From Streptomyces griseus (GTDB taxonomy: Bacteria; Actinomycetota; Actinomycetes; Streptomycetales; Streptomycetaceae), in assembly GCF_001715295.1 (NCBI RefSeq), contig NZ_MDKB01000006.1, positions 81,375 to 145,374 of the forward strand: a DNA stretch of 64,000 nt, read 5' to 3'. The notes under the pieces were generated by a model. That model was not told where the DNA came from, did not search any database, and worked only from the letters and a program-made list of their open reading frames with translations. This document shows positions 1 through 6,589 of the stretch, piece after piece; the first letter of the stretch is position 1; each line of letters opens with the position of its first letter. The position numbers were made by a program, and so were the translations under genes.

Positions 1-184
1 CACGCGCAACGGCGCCCCGGTGGCGGCCGTGGTGCCGATCGCGGACTTCGAGGCGCTGGAGGAAGCGGCCGACGTGATGCTGGCACGCGAGGCGGAAGCG
101 GTGCTGGCCGAGGGCGGTCCCACCGTGACGATGGCGGAACTGCTGGCGGATCTGTTCACCGAGCAGGACGGCGAGGCGGGGTGA
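1..184 (+). CDS. Type II antitoxin, Phd/YefM-like (C-terminal part, start outside window)
   Basis: Sixty codons are visible in the frame that opens with TRNGAPVAAVVPIADFEALE and stops at 182-184. The pattern N-G-x-P-x-A-x-x-x-P then a D/E-rich tail is the C-terminal half of a Phd/YefM-type antitoxin, which would bind DNA through its N-terminus (not in the window) and neutralise the toxin through this tail. The stop overlaps the GTG start of the next gene by GTGA, the usual translational coupling of antitoxin and toxin. Family assignment rests on this half only. Confidence 0.75.
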   Translation, partial: TRNGAPVAAVVPIADFEALEEAADVMLAREAEAVLAEGGPTVTMAELLADLFTEQDGEAG

Positions 185-450
185 AGTACGCCTTCCGGTT
201 CACCACGGCAGCGCAGCGGCAGCTCCGGGCCGTCAGCCGGCCCGACGCCATGCGCATCCTGACCGCCCTGACCGCACTCGGCGACGCCCCGTACCGCCGG
301 GACGCCGACGTCAAGAAGCTCACCGGCCCGTCCGGGCTCTACCGGCTCCAGGTCGGAAGCTGCAGAGTCGCCTGTCAGATCAACGAGGGTGAACTCGTCG
401 TCCTCGTGGTCAAGGTGGGCGACCGGCGGGACGTCTACCGCAACCTGTGA
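181..450 (+). CDS. Type II toxin, RelE/ParE family
   Basis: An 89-residue basic protein starting at GTG 181, overlapping the antitoxin stop. The length and the ending (V-K-K-L-T-G, then L-Y-R-L-Q-V-G, then V-G-D-R-R-D-V-Y) fit RelE/ParE toxins of the plasmid-stabilisation family. RelE members cleave ribosome-bound mRNA and ParE members poison gyrase; the sequence alone does not say which. Where most relatives have R-V-x-Y-x-I this one has R-V-A-C-Q-I, so a position often occupied by Tyr is Cys. It forms a coupled operon with the upstream antitoxin and probably shares its autoregulation. Confidence 0.85.
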   Translation: MKYAFRFTTAAQRQLRAVSRPDAMRILTALTALGDAPYRRDADVKKLTGPSGLYRLQVGSCRVACQINEGELVVLVVKVGDRRDVYRNL

Positions 451-487
451 CGCCCCGCCCGGTGCCGGCATCTCCTGACAGTGCTCC

Positions 488-1441
488 TCAGCGGGCCTCG
501 GCGGCGCAGCTGTGAGCTATGCCGTCGAGGATGTCGTGCTCGCTGACGACCACCTCATGGGCTCCGGTCCGCTCCATGACCGCGAGCAGCACGAGCGCCC
601 CGGCGGTGATCACATCGACCCGCCCCGGGTGCATCGCGGGGATCGCCGCACGCTCCTCGTGCGTCGAGGCGAGCAGCCGCGCGGTGATCTCCCGCACCTG
701 GGTCAACGAGACCCTGGAGTGGTGGATCGCCTCGGAGTCGTACTCCGGCAGGCCGAGCGCGATCGCGGCGACCGTGGTGACCGTGCCGGCCAGCCCGACG
801 AGGGTGGCCGCCCCGGCGAGCGGCACGGCCTCCTGCGCCAGGTCCAGCGCGGCCTCGACGTCCGCGCGGATCGCGGCGACCCGGTCGGGCGTGGGCGGGT
901 CGACGACCACGCCGTCCCGCACCAGATGACGTTCCGTCATGCGCACACAGCCGATGTCCACGGAACGGGCCGCCCGGACCTCGTCGTCGCCGAGGACGAA
1001 CTCGGTGGAGCCGCCGCCGATGTCCACGACGAGGTACGGCTTCTCCAGGTGGTCGCTTCCCTCGAGTTCCTTGGTGGCCCCGTCGAAGGAGAGCTGTGCC
1101 TCCTGATCGCCGCTGACGACCTCCGGTTCGACACCCAGGATGTCCACGACACCCTGGACGAAGGTCTCGCTGTTCTCGGCGTCCCGGGAGGCGGAGGTGG
1201 CGACGAACCGGATCTTCTCCGCGCCGAGTTCCCTGATCACCTCCGCGTACTCGCGGCAGGCGGCGAAGGTGCGCTCCAGCGCCTCGGGGTCCAGCCGTCC
1301 CGTGCGGTCGACGCCCTGGCCGAGCCGGACGACCCGCATCCGGCGGTCGAGCTCGGTCATCGCCCCGGTGGCGGGGTCCAGGTCGGCGACGAGCAGGCGG
1401 ATGGAGTTGGTACCGCAGTCGACGGCGGCGACGCGGGTCAC
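488..1441 (-). CDS. Ppx/GppA family exopolyphosphatase-like phosphatase
   Basis: The 317-residue product belongs to the Ppx/GppA actin-like phosphatase family, which degrades polyphosphate or (p)ppGpp pentaphosphate. It begins V-A-A-V-D-C-G-T-N-S-I-R-L-L-V-A-D, the family's first phosphate-binding loop, and has the second loop V-V-D-I-G-G-G-S-T-E-F near residue 140, plus A-G-T-V-T-T. The length is that of the short actinobacterial form without the C-terminal HD domain. The GTG start at 1441 is chosen because homology starts there and it overlaps the DUF501 stop by GTGA. An open frame continues upstream but only through the overlapping gene. The substrate cannot be read from sequence. Confidence 0.9.
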   Translation of the reverse strand: MTRVAAVDCGTNSIRLLVADLDPATGAMTELDRRMRVVRLGQGVDRTGRLDPEALERTFAACREYAEVIRELGAEKIRFVATSASRDAENSETFVQGVVDILGVEPEVVSGDQEAQLSFDGATKELEGSDHLEKPYLVVDIGGGSTEFVLGDDEVRAARSVDIGCVRMTERHLVRDGVVVDPPTPDRVAAIRADVEAALDLAQEAVPLAGAATLVGLAGTVTTVAAIALGLPEYDSEAIHHSRVSLTQVREITARLLASTHEERAAIPAMHPGRVDVITAGALVLLAVMERTGAHEVVVSEHDILDGIAHSCAAEAR

Positions 1442-2019
1442 CGGCCCGTCCCCTCGCCGGGCTCGCCGGCGCCCCCGCTCGCGCCCCCGTCCGCGCCCGG
1501 AACGGCACACGGCGTCACACAGGGGCCCTTCGCCCACCACTCGGGCAGCATCGCGATCGCCTCGTCGCCCAGCGGGTTCACCCCGGGCCCCGCCGCCAGC
1601 GAGTGCCCGACCAGGACGTGCAGGCACTTCACGCGGTCCGGCATGCCGCCCGCGCTCGGGAAACCCTCCAGGACCTCGATGGCGTCGCGGCGCGCGATGT
1701 AGTCCTCGTGCGCCGCGCGGTACGCGGCGGCCAGCTCCGGGTCCGTCGTGAGCCGCTCGGTCATCTCCTTCATGACCCCGTTGGCCTCCAGCGTGCCGAT
1801 CGCGGACGCGGCACGCGGGCAGGTCAGGTAGTACGTCGTGGGGAACGGCGTGCCGTCCTCCAGACGGGGCTGCGTCTCCACCACGTCCGGGTTGCCGCAC
1901 GGGCACCGGTGCGCGATGGCGCGCAGCCCGCGCGGCGGCCGGCCGAGCTGCTGCTCGAACGCGGCGATGTCCGCGGCGGTGGGCGGGGTGGATTCGGTCT
2001 GCGGAGGGGGCGTGTCCAT
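1438..2019 (-). CDS. DUF501 domain protein
   Basis: A 193-residue conserved actinobacterial protein of unknown biochemical function. The core (A-A-F-E-Q-Q-L-G-R-P-P-R-G, then H-R-C-P-C-G-N-P, T-Y-Y-L-T-C-P, V-L-V-G-H-S-L-A-A-G, and N-P-L-G-D-E-A) is the DUF501 signature; the HRCPCG and TCP cysteines could bind metal, which is inference. I place the start at ATG 2019 because an AAGGCAGG ribosome site lies just upstream; an ATG 18 nt further up is possible. It sits between divIC and the Ppx gene in a minus-strand run and overlaps the latter by four bases. The C-terminus is a low-complexity G/A-rich tail. Confidence 0.85.
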   Translation of the reverse strand: MDTPPPQTESTPPTAADIAAFEQQLGRPPRGLRAIAHRCPCGNPDVVETQPRLEDGTPFPTTYYLTCPRAASAIGTLEANGVMKEMTERLTTDPELAAAYRAAHEDYIARRDAIEVLEGFPSAGGMPDRVKCLHVLVGHSLAAGPGVNPLGDEAIAMLPEWWAKGPCVTPCAVPGADGGASGGAGEPGEGTGR

Positions 2020-2116
2020 GCCTGCCTTGAATGTCATCGGTGGGTCTGTATGGATCGGTACGGGGGCGTGACGGGCGGATACGGAGGCGGACGCCCGGCC
2101 CCGTGACGGGACGGGG

Positions 2117-2587
2117 TCACCCGCGGTCCGCGCTGTCGACGCCGTCCCAGAGGTTGGTGTGCCAGGGCCGGCCCGTCGCACCCCGGTCCCCGCGGCGGAC
2201 CTCGGCCGCGTCCGGGTCGATCACCGTGTAACCGGTCTCCCCGGGCATGACGTAGTGGAGGTGCTCGCGCGCCAGGCGGCGGATGTACGCGTCGTCCTTG
2301 AGCCGCGCCTTCTCGTCCCGCAGCTCCTCGGTCCGCGCGTGCGCCTCCCTGGACAACCTCTCCTGCTCGGCGATCTGGTCGCGCTGGGAGATGTACTGCC
2401 GCATCGGGTACGCGAGGGCGACAACCAGGGAGCAGACGATCAGCGCCAGGAACGCCGCCCGGCCGGTGAGCCGGGAGCGGCGGGCCTGACGGCGGTTCTG
2501 GGACCGGTAGACGCGGGCCGCCGTCTGCTCACCGAGCAGCCGCAGCCTGGTCGTGGTGGAGAACCGGTCGCGGTCCTTCCCGGCCAT
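2117..2587 (-). CDS. divIC: Septum formation initiator, DivIC/FtsB-like
   Basis: A 156-residue bitopic membrane protein. Residues 1-40 are basic and cytoplasmic, about 43-62 form one membrane segment (A-A-F-L-A-L-I-V-C-S-L-V-V-A-L), followed by a charged coiled coil (I-A-E-Q-E-R-L-S-R-E-A) and the family's terminal motif R-L-A-R-E-H-L-H-Y-V-M-P-G-E. DivIC/FtsB links FtsL and FtsQ in the divisome; in Streptomyces it supports sporulation septation. It follows enolase in the same direction, the usual arrangement in actinobacteria. The C-terminal tail beyond the motif (about 45 residues) is poorly conserved. Confidence 0.88.
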   Translation of the reverse strand: MAGKDRDRFSTTTRLRLLGEQTAARVYRSQNRRQARRSRLTGRAAFLALIVCSLVVALAYPMRQYISQRDQIAEQERLSREAHARTEELRDEKARLKDDAYIRRLAREHLHYVMPGETGYTVIDPDAAEVRRGDRGATGRPWHTNLWDGVDSADRG

Positions 2588-2689
2588 CTCTCACGCCTCC
2601 CCGTTACGCACGTCCGTCCCCGCACACGGTACGGGACCGAGTGGGGGGACGGACGGAGGCTGGTGCGCCGGGGTCCTGCCGGGGGGCTG

Positions 2690-3976
2690 TCAGCCCTCGA
2701 AGCGGAACCGCGGGAAGGCCGAACGGCCCGCGTACACCGCGGCGTCGTCGAGGATCTCCTCGATGCGCAGCAGCTGGTTGTACTTGGCGACACGGTCCGA
2801 GCGGGCCGGGGCACCGGTCTTGATCTGACCGCAGTTCACCGCGACGGCGAGGTCGGCGATGGTGACGTCCTCGGTCTCGCCGGAGCGGTGGGACATCATG
2901 CACTTGAAGCCGTTGCGCTGCGCGAGCTCGACGGCGTCCAGGGTCTCGGTCAGCGAACCGATCTGGTTGACCTTCACGAGCAGGGCGTTGGCCGAGCCCT
3001 CCTCGATGCCGCGGGCGAGGCGCTCGGGGTTGGTGACGAAGAGGTCGTCACCGACGATCTGCACCTTGGAGCCGAGCTTCTCGGTGATGACCTTCCAGCC
3101 GTCCCAGTCGTCCTCGTACAGCGGATCCTCGATGGAGACCAGCGGGTACGCGGAGACGAGCTCCTCGTAGTACTCGGTCATCTCGGCGGCCGTACGGGAC
3201 TTGCCCTCGAACTCGTAGACGCCGTCCTTGTAGAACTCGGACGCGGCGACGTCCAGCGCGAGCGCGATGTCGCGGCCGGGGACGTAACCGGCCTCCTTGA
3301 CGGCCTCGAGGATGAGGTCGAGGGCGGCGCGGTTGGACTCGAGGTTCGGCGCGAAGCCCCCCTCGTCGCCGAGACCGGTGGACAGGCCCTTGGTCTTGAG
3401 GACCTTCTTCAGCGTGTGGTAGATCTCCGCACCCCAGCGCAGGGCCTCGGAGAAGGACTCGGCGCCGATCGGCGCGATCATGAACTCCTGGATGTCCACG
3501 TTGGAGTCGGCGTGCGAGCCGCCGTTCAGGATGTTCATCATCGGAACGGGCAGCAGGTGCGCGTTCGGGCCGCCGAGGTAGCGGAACAGCGGGAGGTCGG
3601 AGGCCTCGGACGCGGCGTGGGCCACGGCGAGCGAGACGCCGAGGATGGCGTTGGCGCCGAGCGAGCCCTTGTTCTCGGTGGCGTCCAGGTCGAACATCGC
3701 CTGGTCGATGAGGCGCTGCTCGGTGGCGTCGTACCCGACGAGCTCCGGGCCGATCTGCTCGATCACGGCCAGGACGGCCTTCTCGACGCCCTTGCCCTGG
3801 TAGCGGTTGGGGTCACCGTCGCGAAGCTCGATGGCCTCGAACGCACCGGTGGAGGCGCCGGACGGAACGGCAGCACGTCCCGTGCTGCCGTCGTCGAGGC
3901 CGACCTCGACCTCGACCGTGGGGTTGCCCCGGGAGTCGAGGATTTCCCTGGCTACGACGACGTCGATGGACGGCAC
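2690..3976 (-). CDS. eno: Enolase (2-phosphoglycerate hydratase)
   Basis: Converts 2-phosphoglycerate to phosphoenolpyruvate in glycolysis, as a Mg-dependent cytosolic enzyme. The 428-residue product has the N-terminal I-L-D-S-R-G-N-P-T-V-E-V and S-G-A-S-T-G loops, G-L-G-D-E-G-G-F-A-P, the metal ligands in L-A-L-D-V-A-A-S-E, S-I-E-D-P and G-D-D-L, the catalytic Lys in L-V-K-V-N-Q-I-G-S, and the signature M-M-S-H-R-S-G-E-T-E-D. Length matches bacterial enolases. The GTG start at 3976 follows a strong AGAAGGAG site; the open frame upstream is not conserved. Its promoter should lie in 3977-4190, after the rpf terminators. Confidence 0.98.
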   Translation of the reverse strand: MPSIDVVVAREILDSRGNPTVEVEVGLDDGSTGRAAVPSGASTGAFEAIELRDGDPNRYQGKGVEKAVLAVIEQIGPELVGYDATEQRLIDQAMFDLDATENKGSLGANAILGVSLAVAHAASEASDLPLFRYLGGPNAHLLPVPMMNILNGGSHADSNVDIQEFMIAPIGAESFSEALRWGAEIYHTLKKVLKTKGLSTGLGDEGGFAPNLESNRAALDLILEAVKEAGYVPGRDIALALDVAASEFYKDGVYEFEGKSRTAAEMTEYYEELVSAYPLVSIEDPLYEDDWDGWKVITEKLGSKVQIVGDDLFVTNPERLARGIEEGSANALLVKVNQIGSLTETLDAVELAQRNGFKCMMSHRSGETEDVTIADLAVAVNCGQIKTGAPARSDRVAKYNQLLRIEEILDDAAVYAGRSAFPRFRFEG

Positions 3977-4193
3977 GAGGCATCTCCTTCTGGGATATGA
4001 CGCTGGTTGTGCAGGGTCACTGTGGCCTTGCGACACGAGCCTAACCGGCCCGGCCCGCTCCGTCGGCCGACCGCCCGCCTCCTGGGACGAAAAAGGACCC
4101 AAGAGCCTGCATTCCGGGCAAAGCTCCAGAAAATACTGACCAGTAACCACAAAGGTCGAACGGTCACCCGTACCACCGGCCCCCGGACACACT

Positions 4194-4234
4194 CCCGGCC
4201 CGGCGCGCACGGGGGGAGTGCGCACCGGGCCGGG
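4194..4234 (-). terminator. Hairpin terminator downstream of rpf gene 4291
   Basis: Arms at 4194-4208 and 4220-4234 pair with a single mismatch around an 11-nt loop. It lies about 55 nt after the rpf stop codon and has no U-tract, as is common in high-GC actinobacteria. Confidence 0.55.
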
Positions 4235-4236
4235 AA

Positions 4237-4266
4237 CGCGCGGGGTGCGGCCGGGCACCCCGCGCG
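4237..4266 (-). terminator. Second hairpin terminator in tandem
   Basis: A perfect 12-bp stem (4237-4248 with 4255-4266) and a 6-nt loop lie directly after the rpf stop. Together with the hairpin at 4194 it isolates rpf from eno transcription. Confidence 0.6.
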
Positions 4267-4290
4267 CCGGGAGGGAGGAGAGCCCCGGGA

Positions 4291-4989
4291 CTACTTCAGG
4301 TGGAGCTGCTGACCCGGGAAGATGAGGTCGGCGTTCTCGACGATGTCGTCGTTCAGCGTGAACAGCTTGTGCCACCCGCCCTTGACGTGCTCGGCATCGG
4401 CGATCTTGCTGAGGGTGTCACCGGCCTTGACCTTGTACTCCCCGTCACCCTTCTTGACCTTGTCGCCGGTCGGGGTGGTGACGGTCTTCGCCGCCTCCGG
4501 GGCCTTGCGGGTCTCGCTGCGGGTGGTGGGCTGCTCGGCCTTGCGCTCCGGCGCGGCCTGCGGGGCCGTGTCGCCGTTCTTCGCGGAGCCGGTGTCGACA
4601 CCCGGGTCCACACCGTCGTTCGTCAGGCCGCCGGCACCGGCGCAGGCCCAGGCGCCCGGGCCCTGCAGGGCGAGAAGCTTCTCGGCGGTGGCTATCTGCT
4701 GGTCCTTGGTGGCCAGGTCGGCCCGGGCGGCGTACTGCGTGCCGCCGGCGGCGGCCCAGCTGGACGCCGAGAACTGGAGGCCGCCGTAGTAACCGTTGCC
4801 GGTGTTGATCGACCAGTTGCCACCGGACTCGCACTGCGCGACGGCCTCCCACGTGGAGACAGAGGCGGCGGAGGCGCCCGTCGCACCCATCAGGGGGACG
4901 GCGACGGCGGCACCGGCAACGCCCGCCAGGGTGGCGACACGGACGGCCTTGGACGGGCGACGGTGCTTGCCCTTGCTGGAAAGCAGCAT
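4291..4989 (-). CDS. rpfA: Secreted resuscitation-promoting factor (Rpf domain + LysM), RpfA-like
   Basis: A 232-residue exported muralytic enzyme that cleaves peptidoglycan and assists spore germination. Residues 1-42 are a signal peptide ending A-T-G-A-S-A-A; 44-118 are a transglycosylase-like Rpf domain (S-T-W-E-A-V-A-Q-C-E-S-G-G-N-W) with catalytic Glu near residue 54 and the family Cys residues; a charged Pro/Thr/Lys linker follows; residues 185-232 are a LysM module (V-K-A-G-D-T-L-S-K-I-A) that binds the wall. ATG 4989 is preferred over an in-frame ATG 12 nt upstream because it follows GAGGAGAA. The 5' leader carries a ydaO-type c-di-AMP riboswitch. The symbol is by analogy with S. coelicolor rpfA, which has the same leader and neighbours. 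Confidence 0.9.
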   Translation of the reverse strand: MLLSSKGKHRRPSKAVRVATLAGVAGAAVAVPLMGATGASAASVSTWEAVAQCESGGNWSINTGNGYYGGLQFSASSWAAAGGTQYAARADLATKDQQIATAEKLLALQGPGAWACAGAGGLTNDGVDPGVDTGSAKNGDTAPQAAPERKAEQPTTRSETRKAPEAAKTVTTPTGDKVKKGDGEYKVKAGDTLSKIADAEHVKGGWHKLFTLNDDIVENADLIFPGQQLHLK

Positions 4990-5000
4990 GGTTCTCCTCA

Positions 5001-5195
5001 CCGACGCCTACGAGGTGAGCTGTCGGGTTCGGGCGGTGAGTCGCCCGGTCGCCCGCTCTCGCTGACGACTTCACCCCGAGCCGTTCCTCGCCCGTCTCTC
5101 GACGGCCGGGCCCGGCACTTACCTGGGTCCCCCGCTCCTGCCTACGGCGCTTGACGCGTCTGTCCCCTTCGGCCGACGGCAGGATTCGGCGTGAC
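5001..5195 (-). promoter_or_regulatory. ydaO/yuaA-type c-di-AMP riboswitch in the rpf leader
   Basis: Read on the minus strand, the leader holds the conserved blocks of the ydaO aptamer in order: GCAGGAGCGGGGGACCCA (5141-5124), then AGGUAAGUGCC, GGGGUGAA (5077-5070), and the closing CCCGAACCCGACAGCU with CUCGUAGGCG (5033-5005). The spacing and the flanking GCCGAAUCC arm fit the actinobacterial form. This class senses cyclic di-AMP, and Streptomyces rpfA is a known target. The aptamer ends about 10 nt before the GAGGAGAA ribosome site, so ligand binding could affect translation as well as transcription; the mechanism is inference. Confidence 0.85.
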
Positions 5196-5228
5196 GGTCG
5201 AAGGTGCCCGCGGTGCGAGCGGTTCCGA

Positions 5229-5257
5229 CCGTAAACACAGGCAAGCCCGACATTCAA
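5229..5257 (-). promoter_or_regulatory. Possible promoter for the riboswitch-rpf transcript
   Basis: On the minus strand a TTGAAT -35-like hexamer (5257-5252) and TTACGG (5234-5229) are separated by 17 nt and would start transcription about 25 nt before the riboswitch. The -10 is weak, so this is tentative. Confidence 0.3.
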
Positions 5258-5374
5258 AGATGGACATAACGACCAATCAGCCCGTACCACCTCCGGGGGG
5301 TGGGTCATTTCCGCAGGTCGGAGCCGATATGGGCGGACCGGGTGGGCGCGGACGGCGAGTTGAAGCAAAGAGAC

Positions 5375-5405
5375 CCATGTCTCACTTACACATAAGTGGA
5401 CATAG
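5375..5405. promoter_or_regulatory. AT-rich dyad (operator candidate) upstream of rpf
   Basis: CACTTA (5383-5388) and TAAGTG (5393-5398) are perfect inverted arms around CACA, and ATGTC / GACAT outside extend the dyad with a one-base bulge. It lies more than 180 nt upstream of the riboswitch and has no U-tract, so a protein-binding site is more likely than a terminator. Confidence 0.35.
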
Positions 5406-5418
5406 GCCTCTGAACTAC

Positions 5419-5432
5419 CCCCGCTTTCGGGG
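5419..5432. terminator. Short hairpin after second rpf gene
   Basis: CCCCG / CGGGG arms with a CTTT loop lie 18 nt beyond the stop at 5450. On the plus strand the stem is followed by GCGTTTT. A weak terminator is plausible. Confidence 0.35.
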
Positions 5433-5449
5433 CGTTTTCCCGTTTTCGA

Positions 5450-6484
5450 TCAGTTGCCGGCAGCGGCTTCCGCGCCGGTCTCCGCGCCCGTGCCGGCATC
5501 CGCACCCGCGGAACCGGAGGCGCCCTTGAGGCTCAGGTCGAGGTCCTGGCCCGGGAGGATCAGGTCGGGATCGGAACCCAGCTCGTCCTTGTTCGCCTCG
5601 TACAGCGCCGTCCAGCCGCCGGGCAGCTGCTGCGCGTCCGCGATCGCCCAGAGGTTGTCGCCCTCACGGACGGTGTACGAGGCGTCCGTGCCCGCCTCCG
5701 CGCCCTTGCGCGCCCCGGCGTCGCCACGCGAGGCGTGCCGGCCGGACTCGCGGACGCTCCCGGCGTCCGCCTCGGCGCTCGCCTCGGGGGCCGGCGCACC
5801 GCGGTGCTTGCCACCCGTGGCGCTCTCGCCCCGCGCGGGACCGGAGCCTTCGGATGCTTCGGGCGTGGGGGTGGCGGAAGGCGAGGACGGATCGGACGCG
5901 CCGGTTCCCGCCTTGTCGCTCCCGCCCTGCTCGTCCTGCTTGCCGGTCGTGCCGCTCGGCCGGTCCTGCTCGTCCGTGGCGGTGCCGCCCTTCGCGTCCG
6001 CCTCGCCGCTACCGTCCGACGCCTCCGGCGAGGAGGTGCCCGAGGGACTCGCGGAGGCCGACGGGTCGGCGGCCGGGTCCCCGCCCGGGTCGACGCCCGG
6101 CAGCGTGCCGTCCAGGGCGAGCCCGGAGATCACCGCGCAACTGGGCCAGGCCTGCGGGCCCTTGGCGTCCAGGACCTTCTCGGCGATCGCTATCTGCTGC
6201 GAGCGGCTGGCGAGGTCGGCCCGCGCCGCGTACGCCGTACCACCGTAGGCCGACCAGGTCTCCTGCGAGAACTGCAGGCCGCCGTAGTGGCCGTTGCCGA
6301 GATCGGCGCTCCACATGCCACCGCTCTCACACTCGGCGACCCGGTCCCAGGTCGACGCCTCGGCGGCGTGTGCGCCGCCCGCACCGAGCAGCGGGATGGC
6401 GATGGCCGATCCCGTCACGCCCGCGGCGACGACGATGGCGGGTGCCTGACGAGGGCGACGGTGTCTGCCGTTCGCGGAGCCCAT
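5450..6484 (-). CDS. Secreted resuscitation-promoting factor (Rpf domain + linker + LysM)
   Basis: A 344-residue paralogue of the neighbouring rpf product. Residues 1-41 are a signal peptide (ending G-G-A-H-A-A-E); about 43-120 are the Rpf lysozyme-like domain with S-T-W-D-R-V-A-E-C-E-S-G-G-M-W and catalytic Glu near 53; then about 145 residues of Ser/Gly/Asp/Pro-rich linker that would span the wall; and a LysM near 270-319 (V-R-E-G-D-N-L-W-A-I-A). An Ala/Gly tail ends the protein. ATG 6484 follows GGAAGGC. It shares architecture with the first rpf but has a much longer linker and no riboswitch in its 105-nt leader, so the two enzymes are probably controlled differently. The linker is low-complexity. 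Confidence 0.88.
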   Translation of the reverse strand: MGSANGRHRRPRQAPAIVVAAGVTGSAIAIPLLGAGGAHAAEASTWDRVAECESGGMWSADLGNGHYGGLQFSQETWSAYGGTAYAARADLASRSQQIAIAEKVLDAKGPQAWPSCAVISGLALDGTLPGVDPGGDPAADPSASASPSGTSSPEASDGSGEADAKGGTATDEQDRPSGTTGKQDEQGGSDKAGTGASDPSSPSATPTPEASEGSGPARGESATGGKHRGAPAPEASAEADAGSVRESGRHASRGDAGARKGAEAGTDASYTVREGDNLWAIADAQQLPGGWTALYEANKDELGSDPDLILPGQDLDLSLKGASGSAGADAGTGAETGAEAAAGN

Positions 6485-6589
6485 GGGATTGCCTTCCGTG
6501 TGACCGACGTGTGGCTGGTGAGTCGAACGGTGAACCTAGCCGGACTCGAACGTGTGTCACAAGTCGATGCAGCGGAGATCACGTGAACG

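Noticed and set aside
6485..6589. Second ydaO riboswitch before the other rpf gene
   Set aside because: The 105-nt leader lacks all conserved ydaO blocks.
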